Below, piece after piece: positions 32,585 through 43,000 of a stretch of 64,000 nucleotides of DNA. The notes under the pieces are model-generated. The model worked only from the letters and a program-made list of their open reading frames with translations. It had not been told where the DNA came from and searched no databases. Both the position numbers and the translations under genes were made by a program. The stretch lies in assembly GCA_963800705.1 (NCBI GenBank), contig CAWDBV010000003.1:1-64000 (forward strand). Direction: 5' to 3'. This DNA comes from CAWDBV01 sp963800705. Its GTDB lineage: Bacteria; Actinomycetota; Thermoleophilia; Solirubrobacterales; 70-9. Every line of letters begins with the position of its first letter. Positions within the stretch are counted from its first letter, which is position 1.

Positions 32585-34555
32585 ATGAGATTAGCGCTAG
32601 CGCTCGCGGCCACCGTCATCGTGGTTGCGACCCTTGTTGCGACGCTGATTTCGCCCGCGGCGAGCGGCGCGCAGGCGCCTGAGACGCCCCCTGAGAGCTC
32701 CGGTCGGCCGGCGGTCGTGATCGCGCTGCTCTCCGAGGCGACGCGGGTCGAGGACTTCTCGATTCTCGCCGGGCTCTCCCCCGGGGCGATGAGCGCCGGG
32801 CTCAGCACCGTGCCCTCGACCCAGACCTACCTCGACATCAGCCAGGGCAACCGCATCTTCACCTCGCTCTATCCGGGCGACGACATCCCGGAGGCGTTCG
32901 TGATCGGCGACCGCGTCCCCGGCTGGCCGACGCTCGTCGAGCGCGCGAAGGACGCGCCCGGGGACCTCGTCCCCGGCTTGCTGGCGCAGACGCTCGAGGA
33001 CGCCGGGATTCCGATCCGCGTCGAGCCGGCGCTGCGCACGCCTGCGCTGATGGCCGCGAACCGAAGCGGGGAGGTCGACCGTGGCAGTCCCGGTGATTTC
33101 GACTGCGTCGAGCGGCGCTGCCCGCCAGGGGTGACCGCGATCCAGGCCGAGCGCTCCGAGCTTCCGCTGCTGGTGGCGGGCGTGCGCGGCGAGGACATGC
33201 TGATCGCGTTCGAGCGTCCGCCGCCCCCCGGGCGGCGCTTCCTGGCACTCGGGATCGCGGGCCGCGGCTTCGACGGCCAGCTCACTTCCGACACGACGCG
33301 CACCAAGGGGTTCGTGACCTCGACCGACCTCGCGCCGACGATCCTGCGGCGCTTCGGGCTCGCGGTTCCCGAGCAGATGAACGGCAAGCCGATTCGCACT
33401 GAGGGCGAGCCCGATGCGGTGGCGATCTCGGAGCGAAACGCGCGGATCGCGATCGTCCCGGCGCGGCGCCCGTCGGTGATCTTCTACAACGCGCTGCTCT
33501 GGCTGGTGGCGACGGCGCTCGTGATCGCGGCCTTCGGCCGCCGCGGGGCGCGTTTCATGCTGCCGTGGCTGGCGCTCTCGTGCGTGTATTTGCCGCTGGT
33601 TCTGCTCGGGCTCGCCGCGCTCGACCCGATCCGGACCGTGGAGCGTTTCGGGGTCGGCTTCGGCGCCCCGGCGCTCGCGCTGTTGACCCTGCGGCTAGCG
33701 CGCGGCTACGCGGCGCTGGCGATCGCGTGCACTCTGACGATCGGCGCCTACGCGATCGACCTGATCGCCGGCTCGCCGTTCACCTCTGTGTCGTTGATCG
33801 GCCCCAACCCTGCGATCGGGGTGCGCTTCTTCGGGATCGGCAACGAGCTCGAGGCCACGGTCGCGGTGCTGGTGCCGGTCGGCACCGGCGCCTGGCTCGC
33901 GGCCCGGGGCTGGGGAGCGCACGATGACCGCCGGCGCGCCGCCCTCGCCTTCCTCGCGGCCGGTGGGCTTGCGACCGTCGTCTTCGCGGCGGGGCGCTTC
34001 GGCGCCGACGTCGGCGCCGCGATCGTGCTCCCGGTCGGCGCCGCGGTCGCCGCGGCGGTGATCGCCGGGATCAGCCGCACGCGGCGCAACCTGATCCTGA
34101 TCGCGGCCCTGCCGCTGCTCGCGCTTGCCGCCCTCGCCGCGCTCGACCTGATCCTCGGCGGCGGCGCGCACTTGACCGGGTCGGTGCTCGAGGCCGGTGG
34201 CGCCGACGACCTCGCCGACGTCGCCGAGCGGCGGCTGCGGCTCTCGGGCAAGAGCTTCTACCGCGCGGCCCACGAGCCCTGGTTCTACGTCGCCGCCGCG
34301 GCGCTGATCTTCGGGATCGTGAGGCGCGAGCGGCTCCGGCGCTGGTTCGAGGGCAGCGAGCCCGCCTACGCGGGCTTCTGCGGGGGCGCCGCCGCGACGC
34401 TCGTCGGCATGCTCGTCAACGACTCGGGCGCGATCCTGCTGATGGTCGGGACGGCGTTCCTGCTCGCCTGCGCGGGCTTCGCCTGGGTGCAGGGCATTCA
34501 CAACTCCGAGACATCTCCTTCACGGGGCAGTTACCCACGCGCACCGGAGGGGTAG
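32585..34555 (+). CDS. Membrane protein with AlkP/sulfatase-like extracytoplasmic domain
   Basis: A 656-residue protein: signal anchor (MRLALALAATVIVVATLVATL), an extracytoplasmic half (residues about 45-290), then eight or more transmembrane helices. The soluble half has SRPAVVIALLSEATRV and, near its end, FVTSTDLAPTILRRFGLAVPEQMNGKPIR. This is the same ending as alkaline-phosphatase/sulfatase-fold enzymes, which close with a DxAPT-L-G motif. The metal-binding core is not obvious, so it may be an inactive relative. A GT4 glycosyltransferase follows 13 bp later, pointing to envelope glycan or lipid work. Confidence 0.7.
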   Translation: MRLALALAATVIVVATLVATLISPAASGAQAPETPPESSGRPAVVIALLSEATRVEDFSILAGLSPGAMSAGLSTVPSTQTYLDISQGNRIFTSLYPGDDIPEAFVIGDRVPGWPTLVERAKDAPGDLVPGLLAQTLEDAGIPIRVEPALRTPALMAANRSGEVDRGSPGDFDCVERRCPPGVTAIQAERSELPLLVAGVRGEDMLIAFERPPPPGRRFLALGIAGRGFDGQLTSDTTRTKGFVTSTDLAPTILRRFGLAVPEQMNGKPIRTEGEPDAVAISERNARIAIVPARRPSVIFYNALLWLVATALVIAAFGRRGARFMLPWLALSCVYLPLVLLGLAALDPIRTVERFGVGFGAPALALLTLRLARGYAALAIACTLTIGAYAIDLIAGSPFTSVSLIGPNPAIGVRFFGIGNELEATVAVLVPVGTGAWLAARGWGAHDDRRRAALAFLAAGGLATVVFAAGRFGADVGAAIVLPVGAAVAAAVIAGISRTRRNLILIAALPLLALAALAALDLILGGGAHLTGSVLEAGGADDLADVAERRLRLSGKSFYRAAHEPWFYVAAAALIFGIVRRERLRRWFEGSEPAYAGFCGGAAATLVGMLVNDSGAILLMVGTAFLLACAGFAWVQGIHNSETSPSRGSYPRAPEG

Positions 34556-34568
34556 GTACGCTTTGCCT

Positions 34569-35841
34569 ATGCGCATCGCGCTGGTCTCGCCCTATTCCTG
34601 GACTTACCAGGGCGGCGTGAACCGGCACGTCGAGGCCCTCGCCGAGGAGTTCATCTCCCGTGGACACGAGGCCCGCGTGCTCGCCCCCTGGGACCCGCCA
34701 GACCGCGTCAGCGGTTGGACTCACCGTGGGCTGCCCACGGATCGCGTCATGCCCGAATACCTCGTCCCGATGGGGCGCTCGGTCGGGATCGGATCGAACG
34801 GGGCGATCTCGAACATCTCGGTCTTCCCCGGCGGGGTCACGGCGATGCGCCGCGAGCTTCGAACCGGCGGCTACGACATCGTCCACATCCACGAGCCCCC
34901 CTGTCCGACGCTGAGCTGGGACGCGTGCTCGTACCGGGACGCGCCCGTGGTCGGCACCTTCCACGCCTACTCGACGAAGGGGTTCCCGAACGGGATGGCG
35001 ACGGTCGGCGGCGCGCGCCGCAAGTTCAACCAGCTCTCGGCGCGGATCGCGGTCTCCGAGGCCGCGGCGTGGACAGGCCGCCGCTGGTTCGGCGGCGAGT
35101 ACCGAATCGTCCCGAACGGCGTCGACGTCGCCGCGGCACCGAAGCAGACCAAGCTCCCCGGCGAGAAGCTCGAGATCCTCTTCCTCGGCCGCGCCGAGGA
35201 GCGCAAGGGCCTGCCGGTGCTGCTGACCGCTTTCTCGGCGCTGGTCGAGCACGTCCCCGCGCGGCTCACTGTGGTCGGCGCTTCGACCGAGGAGGTCTCT
35301 CGCTTCCTTCCCGACCCCGAGGTCGGCGAGCACGTGAACGCGGTCGGCAAGCTTTCCGACGAGGCGCTCTGGACCGAGCTCGGCAAAGCCGACGTCCTCT
35401 GCGCCCCCTCGCTCTCCGGCGAGAGCTTCGGCATGGTGCTGATCGAGGCGTTCGCCGCCGGGACGCCGGTGATCGCGTCGAAGATCGCCGGTTACAGCGA
35501 CGTGGTCAGCGACGGCGTCGACGGCGTGCTGGTTCCGCCGGCCGACCCGCAGCGGCTGGCTGAGGAGCTGCAGCGCTTCTACTACGAGCCCGAGCGCCGG
35601 ACCGCGATGGGGGAGGCCGGGCGCGAGAAGGCCGACCGTTTCTCCTGGCCGCGGGTCGCGGACCAGATCGAGGAGGTCTACGACGACGCGCTGGCGCTCC
35701 CCGAGCCCGCCGGCGCGACCGAGCGACTGGCCCGCACCGCGGGCCTCGCGCCCACCGACGGCAAGCCGCCGCTGCCCGCCAAGCGCCTGCCGCCGCTCGA
35801 GCCCGAGCTCCGAGGACAAAGGCTCTCGCCGGGCGCGAACC
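34569..35841 (+). CDS. GT4 glycosyltransferase, PimA-like; reading frame lacks a stop at its expected end
   Basis: A GT-B glycosyltransferase: MRIALVSPYSWTYQGGVNRHVEALAEEFISRGHEARVLAP is the acceptor-side start of PimA-like mannosyltransferases, VHIHEPPCPTLSW and VGTFHAYSTKG follow, and LCAPSLSGESFGMVLIEAFAAGTPVIAS is the donor-binding E(x7)E region. Homology ends near residue 395, after which the frame becomes Arg-rich. No in-frame stop appears until 37022, across the whole next gene. The end given is the point where the next gene begins in the +1 frame; it is not a real stop. Either a frameshift split a fused protein or a stop was lost. Confidence 0.7.
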
Positions 35842-36870
35842 GTGCGCAAGGTCGGGCTCGGCGTCGCCGGCCTGATCGGAGTCGGCCTGACGCTGCTGGC
35901 CGCGAACAAGATCGGCGTCGACAAGGTGGTCGAGAGCGTCGTCCGCTCCGACGTCAGCTGGGTGCTGACCGCGATCGGGCTCATGGTCGCCTCGATGTTC
36001 CTGCGTGCGGCCTCGTGGGTTTCGATCGCACGCGCGGCGCTGCCCGGCCGCGAGATCCGCCGCCGCGACGTCACCTCGGCGACGATGATCGGTGTGCTGA
36101 TGTCGGCGACGTTGCCGGCCCGCCTCGGCGAGCCGGCGAGGGCGATGGTGCTCTCGCGCCGCACCGGCCGCATGCGCGAGACCTTCCCGGTCCTGCTCGG
36201 CACGATCGTCTCGCAGACGGTCCTCAACATCGTCGCCCTGCTGCTGCTCGGGGCGATCATCGTCTCGAGCACCGATCTCTTCCACTCCTCTTCGGAGAAG
36301 CTCTTCCTGGTCAGCCTCGCGCCGCTGGTGCTGCTGATCGCCGTCGTGCTCGCGCCGACGGTCGTGCGCGGCAACGGCGGCGGGCGGTTCGCCCGCGCGA
36401 TCGAGTCGGCGCGAAAGGCGCTGCTCCAGGTGCGGCGCGGACTGCAGATCTTCCGCGAGCCGAAGCGTGGCTCGATCGCGACCGCGGCACAGCTCGGTGC
36501 CTGGGCGCTGCAGCTCGCTGCCTGCTGGGCGCTGTTCGCGGCGCTCGGGCTCGATGGCGAAGCCGGGATCGGCGCCGCCGCCGCGGTGCTGTTTGCGGTC
36601 AACGTGACCGCCGTCGTGCCGGCTACCCCGTCCAACATCGGAATCTTCCAGCTCGCCGTGATCAGCGTCCTGCACACCGGGTTCGGAGTCAGCGGCGCCG
36701 ACGCGCTCGCCTACGGGATCATCCTGCAGGCGGTAGAGATCGCGACCGCGGTCGCACTCGGGCTACCGGCGCTGGTCCGCGAAGGCGTCACCTGGTCCGA
36801 CATGCGGATCCGCGCGCTCGGGGCGGCTCCGGTGCGGCTCAAGTCGCAGAGCAGCGAGTACGTCAGCTAG
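35842..36870 (+). CDS. YbhN/UPF0104 (LPG_synthase_TM) family membrane protein
   Basis: A polytopic protein of about 342 residues. VGLGVAGLIGVGLTLLAANKIGVDKVVESV opens the fold, and LMSATLPARLGEPARAMVLSRRTGRMRETFPVLLGTIVSQTVLNIVAL is the UPF0104 signature. VVPATPSNIGIFQLAVISVL and AYGIILQAVEIATAVALGLPALVREG follow. The family includes flippase domains of lysyl-PG synthases and stand-alone envelope-lipid transport proteins. The GTG at 35842 is the first in-frame start; no ribosome site is obvious. The upstream GT4 frame is open right through it, so the two may be one protein split by a +1 shift. Confidence 0.78.
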   Translation: MRKVGLGVAGLIGVGLTLLAANKIGVDKVVESVVRSDVSWVLTAIGLMVASMFLRAASWVSIARAALPGREIRRRDVTSATMIGVLMSATLPARLGEPARAMVLSRRTGRMRETFPVLLGTIVSQTVLNIVALLLLGAIIVSSTDLFHSSSEKLFLVSLAPLVLLIAVVLAPTVVRGNGGGRFARAIESARKALLQVRRGLQIFREPKRGSIATAAQLGAWALQLAACWALFAALGLDGEAGIGAAAAVLFAVNVTAVVPATPSNIGIFQLAVISVLHTGFGVSGADALAYGIILQAVEIATAVALGLPALVREGVTWSDMRIRALGAAPVRLKSQSSEYVS

Positions 36871-37731
36871 TTAAGCGGCCGCGCGAACCGCGGGGAACTC
36901 GGAGATCAGCTCGGCGATTCTGTCGGGCACCTCGATCTGCGGGCAGTGACCCTGACCCTCGAGCAGCTCGAGCCGGGCGCCGGGGAGCTCGGCGAGCAGC
37001 CGCTCGGCCCCGCTGGCCTTGACCATGCGGTCGCGGTCGCCCCAGATGACGAGCACCGGGCAGGTGATCTCGCCAAGCGAGAAGCAGTCCGGCTCGGTGA
37101 GCTCCGGGTAGACGCGCTGACCGGTGGCGAGGATGCGGCGGGTGTCGCGGCGGCTCGGCATGTGGCCGGTGAAGGCGGCGACGACGCCGGGATCGACCGT
37201 GCGCGGCTTCGAGAACGCGAACACGCGGTAGAGGCGCCCGGTGATCCCGCGCACGACCGCCTCCGGGAGCGGTGCGGGGTTGGCGATCAGCGCCCTCACC
37301 AGCGGCGCCTGCTCGATGATCCGCAGCCACGGCTGGTGGTCGAGCCCGGCCGGGGCGATCGGGACGATTCCCTCGATCGGCAGCTCGGGATTCTGGGCGG
37401 CTCGGAGCGCGGCGCAGCCGCCGAGCGAATTGCCGGAGATGACGACGCCGCGCCCGGTCGCCACATGGGTGACGGCGTCGGCGACGAAGCGGTCGAGCTG
37501 CGGCAGGACAGGCTCGTCGCGGTCGAGCCGCGATGCCCGGCCGAACCCCGGGAAATCGACAGCGAGCGCGGCGCGTCCCCGCTTGCGGAGCCGGTCGATC
37601 ACAAGCCGCCAGGTGTCGGCGCTGTCGGCGAACCCGTGCAGCAGGAGCAGCGGCGTCCCCTCGCCGTCGAGCTCGAGCGCACGCGTTTCGACCTGCCCGA
37701 GCCGAAGCGTGTGCTCGACGATCGCGCCCAT
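36871..37731 (-). CDS. Alpha/beta hydrolase
   Basis: A 286-residue alpha/beta hydrolase. LLLLHGFADSADTW is the oxyanion HG motif, ISGNSLGGCAALRAA carries the Ser nucleophile (GNSLGG), ITCPVLVIWGDRDRMV the Asp and GQGHCPQIEVPD the His. The cap region (LYRVFAFSKPRTVDPGVV) is of moderate size. The substrate is not identifiable. Stops of this gene and the YbhN-like gene are adjacent, and its ATG lies only 24 bp from the divergent metE start. Confidence 0.88.
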   Translation of the reverse strand: MGAIVEHTLRLGQVETRALELDGEGTPLLLLHGFADSADTWRLVIDRLRKRGRAALAVDFPGFGRASRLDRDEPVLPQLDRFVADAVTHVATGRGVVISGNSLGGCAALRAAQNPELPIEGIVPIAPAGLDHQPWLRIIEQAPLVRALIANPAPLPEAVVRGITGRLYRVFAFSKPRTVDPGVVAAFTGHMPSRRDTRRILATGQRVYPELTEPDCFSLGEITCPVLVIWGDRDRMVKASGAERLLAELPGARLELLEGQGHCPQIEVPDRIAELISEFPAVRAAA

Positions 37732-37755
37732 TCTGGCTGGGTACGCTATCTACCT

Positions 37756-40080
37756 ATGCCGCTGTCGAACATCTCAGGCTTCCCCCGGATCGGCCCCGAG
37801 CGCGAGCTCAAGTTCGCGACCGAGGGCTACTGGAAGGGCGACGTCTCGGCCGGCGAGCTCGCCAAGACCGCGAAGGAGATCCGCGTCGCGAACTGGAAGC
37901 TGCAGCAGGACGCGGGAATCGAGCTCATCCCCTCGAACGACTTCTCCTACTACGACCAGGTTCTCGACGCGATCGCTCTCGTCGGCGCGGTCCCTGCGCG
38001 CTACGAGCACGGCGGCGGCGGCGTCGACCTCGACACCTACTTCGCGATGGCGCGCGGGAGCCAGACCGCCGACCAGGACGTGACCGCGATGGAGATGACG
38101 AAGTGGTTCGACACCAACTACCACTACATCGTCCCCGAGCTCGGGCCTGACACGAAGTTCTCGCTCTCGAACACGAAGCCGTTCGACGAGCACGCCGAGG
38201 CGATGGAGGATCTCGGCATCGACACCGTCCCGGTTCTGATCGGCCCGGTCAGCTTCCTGCTGCTCGGCAAGTCGGCCGACGGCGTCGACGAGGACTTCGA
38301 CCGCCTCAGCCTGATCGAGCCGCTTATCGAGGTCTACGGCGAGGTGATCGAGAAGCTCGCCGAGCAGGGAGCGACCTGGGTCCAGTTCGACGAGCCCTGC
38401 TTCGTCGAGGACCGAACCGAGCGCCAACTCGACGCGCTGCGACTCGCCTACGAGGAGCTCGCAAAGGTGCACGAGCGCACCCGGATCGTGGTCAAGACCT
38501 ACTTCGATCACGCCGGTGACGCCTACGGCGTGCTCCGCGATCTGCCGATCGACGGCATCGGCCTCGACTTCCACCGCGGCCCCCACAACAACGAGCTGAT
38601 CGCCAAGCAGGGCGGGCTCGAGGACAAGTGGCTGTTCGCGGGCGTCGTCGACGGGCGCAACGTCTGGATCAACGACCATGAGCAAACGCTGGATCTCCTC
38701 GAGAGCCTCGAGGACCGCTGCGACGAGCTCGTCGTCTCGACGAGCTGCTCGCTGCTCTACACCCCGATCGACCTCGACGCAGAGCCGACGGGTGTGGACG
38801 CCGATCTCGACGACGAGATGCGCTCCTGGATGGCGTTCGCGAAGCAGAAGGTGGGCGAGGTCGCGACGCTCTCGCGCGGAATCACCGAGGGCCGCGAGGC
38901 GATCGGCGACGAGCTCGAGGCCAACGATCGCGCGCTCGAGGACCGGCGCAACTCGCACCGCACCCGCAACCCGGAGGTGCGCTCGCGGGTCGAGGCACTG
39001 ACCGAGGACGACGCTCGCCGCTCGAGCCCGTTCGAGATCCGCCGCGAGGCCCAGCGCGAAAAGCTCGGGCTGCCGCTCTTCCCCTCGACCACGATCGGCT
39101 CCTACCCGCAGACGGCCGAGATCCGTGCCGCGCGTAAGGACCTTCGCGAGGGCGAGATCGACGAGCAGACCTACGAGAGGCTGATGAAGGAGGAGGTCGA
39201 GAAGGTCGTCTCATTCCAGGAGGAGATCGGCCTCGACGTCCTCGTCCACGGCGAGCCGGAGCGAAACGACATGGTCCAGTACTTCGCCGAGCGGATGGAC
39301 GGCTACGTGTTCACGCAGAACGCGTGGGTGCAGTCCTACGGCTCGCGCTACGTGCGCCCGCCGATCATCTTCGGCGACGTGCGACGTCCCTCGCAGATGA
39401 CCGTCGACTGGATCACCTTCGCGCAATCGCTGACCGAGAAGCCGATGAAGGGCATGCTCACCGGCCCGGTGACGATGCTCGAGTGGTCGTTCGTCCGCGA
39501 CGACCAGCCCGAGTCGGAGACCTGCGAGCAGCTCGCGCTCGCGATCCGCGACGAGGTCACCGACCTCGAGGCGGCCGGGATCGGCGTGATCCAGGTCGAC
39601 GAGCCGGCGATCCGCGAGGGCCTGCCGCTGCGAAACGACGATTGGGCCGAGTACCTGAAGTGGGCGGTCTACTGCTTCCGCGTCTCGACCGCGGTCGCCG
39701 ACGACGCGACCCAGGTCCACACCCACATGTGTTACTCGGACTTCGGCGACATCATCGGCGCGATCAACGACCTCGACGCCGACGTCGCCTCGGTCGAGGC
39801 ATCGCGCTCGCGGATGGAGCTCCTCCACGACTTCCAGAACGAGGGCTACAAGCAGGAGATCGGCCCGGGCGTCTATGACATCCACTCACCCCGCGTGCCC
39901 ACCGCCGCGGAGATGGCTGAGCGGCTTCGCCTCGCGACCGAGGTGCTCGACCCCGACCAGATCTGGGTCAACCCCGACTGTGGGCTCAAGACCCGCGACT
40001 GGCCCGAGACCGAGGAGAGTCTCCGCAACATGGTCCAGGCCGCTCGTCAGCTGCGCGAAGAGCTGGTTCCGACGGGCTGA
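37756..40080 (+). CDS. metE: Cobalamin-independent methionine synthase
   Basis: A 774-residue enzyme that transfers the methyl of 5-methyltetrahydropteroyl-polyglutamate to homocysteine without B12. The N-terminal barrel begins SNISGFPRIGPERELKFATEGYWKGD, and the C-terminal catalytic barrel from FPSTTIGSYPQT includes the zinc ligands His (VHTHMCYSDF), Cys of the same motif and Cys of WVNPDCGLKTR. The length matches MetE. The ATG is placed where the family starts; the longer open frame upstream is antisense to the hydrolase. The 24-bp gap leaves no room for a B12 riboswitch. Its 3' end overlaps metH by 34 bp. Confidence 0.93.
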   Translation: MPLSNISGFPRIGPERELKFATEGYWKGDVSAGELAKTAKEIRVANWKLQQDAGIELIPSNDFSYYDQVLDAIALVGAVPARYEHGGGGVDLDTYFAMARGSQTADQDVTAMEMTKWFDTNYHYIVPELGPDTKFSLSNTKPFDEHAEAMEDLGIDTVPVLIGPVSFLLLGKSADGVDEDFDRLSLIEPLIEVYGEVIEKLAEQGATWVQFDEPCFVEDRTERQLDALRLAYEELAKVHERTRIVVKTYFDHAGDAYGVLRDLPIDGIGLDFHRGPHNNELIAKQGGLEDKWLFAGVVDGRNVWINDHEQTLDLLESLEDRCDELVVSTSCSLLYTPIDLDAEPTGVDADLDDEMRSWMAFAKQKVGEVATLSRGITEGREAIGDELEANDRALEDRRNSHRTRNPEVRSRVEALTEDDARRSSPFEIRREAQREKLGLPLFPSTTIGSYPQTAEIRAARKDLREGEIDEQTYERLMKEEVEKVVSFQEEIGLDVLVHGEPERNDMVQYFAERMDGYVFTQNAWVQSYGSRYVRPPIIFGDVRRPSQMTVDWITFAQSLTEKPMKGMLTGPVTMLEWSFVRDDQPESETCEQLALAIRDEVTDLEAAGIGVIQVDEPAIREGLPLRNDDWAEYLKWAVYCFRVSTAVADDATQVHTHMCYSDFGDIIGAINDLDADVASVEASRSRMELLHDFQNEGYKQEIGPGVYDIHSPRVPTAAEMAERLRLATEVLDPDQIWVNPDCGLKTRDWPETEESLRNMVQAARQLREELVPTG

Positions 40081-43000
40081 GGGTCTTCCTCGGGCGGCAG
40101 CTCGCCGCCGCGATCGGTGCCGGCGATCAGCTCGTCGGGAGCCTTGTCCTCCGGGATGAACCCGGACTTCATGCCGAAGTAGACGGCCTGGGGGTGGTGG
40201 GCGACGATCGCGACCGTCGACTGCTCGGGGAGCACGGCATGGCCGCCTGAGAGCGTCATCCCGATTTGCTCGAGGTCGAGCAGGCGCCAGACCTTGTCGT
40301 GCTCGGACTGGTCGGGGCAGGCGGGATAGCCCCACGAGTAGCGGCGCCCCTGATCGGTGTCGATTCCGAGACCGCTGCGAACGTCGGAGTGCAGCCACTC
40401 GGCGAGGCCCTCGGCCGCCTGGACCCCGAGGCCGTGGGTGAAGAGCTGCTCGGCGAACTCGCCGTCGGCCTCTAGCTTCGCCATCAGGTCGGTGACCTCC
40501 GGGCCGACGGTCACACCCTGGAGCGCGACGACGTCTCGGTCGCCAGGCGAGGTCTCACCGATCGGCCGGTAGAAGTCGGCGAGGCAGATCCGGTCGTGCT
40601 TCGGCTGGCGCGGGAAGACGAGCCGCTCGAGCTCCACCGAGTCGTCGTTTGGATCGAAGACGACGAGCTCGTTGCCCTCGGAGGCGCAGGGGAAGTAGCC
40701 GAGCCGCGCCTTCGGATTGAGGTAGTCCTGCTGCTTCCACATCCGCTCGAGCTTCGGCGCGAAGCCCTCGTCGTCGCCGTCGCCCTCGACGATCTTGCGC
40801 CACTCCTCGCCCTTCTTGCCGCGCCCGCCCCAGTGCAGCTTGAAGAGCACGTGGCGGTCGAGGTAGGGGTAGACGTCGTCGAGATCGACCGGGATCTCCT
40901 TTGCGCCCCAGAACGGCGGCTCGGGAATCGGGTTGTCGGTGGCGACCTCGGAGCGGACCGAGTCGTCGTCGACCGGCGGGCCGTCGTCGACCTTCTCGCC
41001 CTTCTCCCGCAGCGCCTTGGCCTCGTCGCGGAACTTCTCGACCAGCGCGGCGCGCGCCTCGTCGTCGACCAGCTCGTCCATCGTGTCGAGCCCCGCGAAG
41101 GCGTCCTTGCAGTAGAACACGCCGGGTTCGTAGATCTCGTCGGACTCCTTGCCCTTCGGGTAGAGAATCCGGCGGCCAAAGTCGCGGTTGATCGCGGCGC
41201 CGCCGATCAGGACAGGAAACTCGAGGCCGCGCTCGTGCAACTCTGCGACGCAGGTCGGCATCTGCTTCGAGGTCGAGACGAGCAGCGCCGAGAGCCCGAT
41301 CGCGTCGGCCTTCTCATCGACCGCCGAGCTGATGATCGTGTCGATCGGGACCTGCTTGCCGAGGTCGACGACCGTGTAGCCGTTGTTGGTCAGGATCGTG
41401 TTGACGAGCGACTTGCCGATGTCGTGGACGTCGCCGAACACGGTCGCGATCACGACCTTGCCCTTCGAGTGCCCCTCGATCCGCTCGAGGTAGTTCTCGA
41501 GCTGGGCGACGGCGCGCTTCATCACCTCGGCCGACTGCAGAACGAAGGGTAGAATCAGCTCGCCGGCGCCGAACTTGTCGCCGACCTCCTTCATCGCCGG
41601 CAGCAGGACCTCGTTCAGGGTCGGGACCGCGCCGATCTTCTCGACCGAGCGGTCGATCCAATCCTCGACGCCGTCCTTCTTGCGGCGCAGGATGTGCCAG
41701 TGCAGCGCCTCCTCCGGCTCCATGTCGCCGGTCGGGTCCTCGCCCTCCTCCTCGGCGTCTTCGTCCCGCGATTCGAAATGGGCGATGAACTTCTCGAGCG
41801 CGTCGTCGGAGCGGTTGAAGACCAGGTTGTCGGTGATCTCGCGGTCCTCGTCGGGGATCTCGGGGTATGGCTTGACGTGGTTCGGGTTCACCATCGCCAG
41901 GTCGAGGCCCGCCTCGACGGCGTGGTGGAGGAAGACCGAGTTGAGCGCCGCGCGCGCGGGCGGCGAGACGCCGAAGGAGACGTTGGAGACGCCGAGCGAG
42001 GTCTTCACGCCCGGGATGTTCTCCTTGATCGCCTTGATGCCCTCGATCGTCTCGACCGCCGATGGGCGCCACTCCTCCTCGCCGGTCGTGAGCGTGAAGG
42101 TGAGCGCGTCGAAGATCAGCGCCTCGGGGTCGAGCCCGTGCTCGTCGCAGCAGATCTCCTTGATCCGGTTTGCGATCTCGAGCTTGCGCTCTGCGGTCTT
42201 CGCCATCCCGACCTCGTCGATCGTCAGCGCGATCAGCGCGGCGCCGTGCTCGACGGCGAGCGGGACGACGACGTCGGCCTTGTCGCGGCCGGCCTCGAGG
42301 TTGATCGAGTTGACGATCGCCCGGCCGGGGATCTTCTCCAGGGCGGCCTTGATCACCTCCGGCTCGGTCGAATCGATCTGGATCGGCGAGGGCTGGCTGA
42401 GCGAGATGCGCTCGACGACCTTGCCCATCTGCTCGTCTTCGTCCTGGCGCTCGGTGAGCGCGACGCAGACGTCGAGCACGTGGGCACCGCCTTCGACTTG
42501 GTCCTCGGCGACCTGGACGAGGCCGTCGTAGTCATCGGCGAGCAGAAGCTCTTTGGCCCGCGCCGAGCCCTGGGAGTTAACGCGCTCGCCGACCAGGGTC
42601 GGCGCCGGCTCCTGGGCGAGCGGGGTGGAGGTCATCATCGAGGAGACCTCGACGGGGCCCCTCTCCGGTCGTTCGTCGGGGGTCTTGCCCTTGACGCGCT
42701 CGCCGATCGCCGCGATGTGGTCGGGCGTCGTCCCGCAGCAGCCGCCGACGATGCCGACGCCGTAGCGCTCGACGAACTCGCCCAGGCTGGCAGCAAGCGG
42801 ACCGGGTTCCTCAGGGAAAATCGTCTCGCCGTCGGGCCCCTGGAGTGGCAGGCCGGCGTTCGGGATGCAGTGGATCGGGAGGGGGGAGACCTCGCCGAGG
42901 AAGCGGATCGCATCGCGCATGTCCTCGGGCCCGGTCGAGCAGTTAAGTCCGATCACCTGAACGTCCAGCGCGTCGAGCGTCGTCAGCACCGACTGGATGT

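Noticed and set aside
35842..37022. C-terminal extension of the GT4 protein
   Set aside because: The sequence is Arg-rich shadow coding over the YbhN-like gene and the antisense hydrolase, with no family signature.
36946..37755. Long open frame extending metE by 270 codons upstream
   Set aside because: It is antisense to a well-supported alpha/beta hydrolase and the MetE family starts at 37756.
37732..37755. Cobalamin riboswitch before metE
   Set aside because: Only 24 bp separate metE from the divergent gene, too short for the element, and no conserved B12-box is seen.
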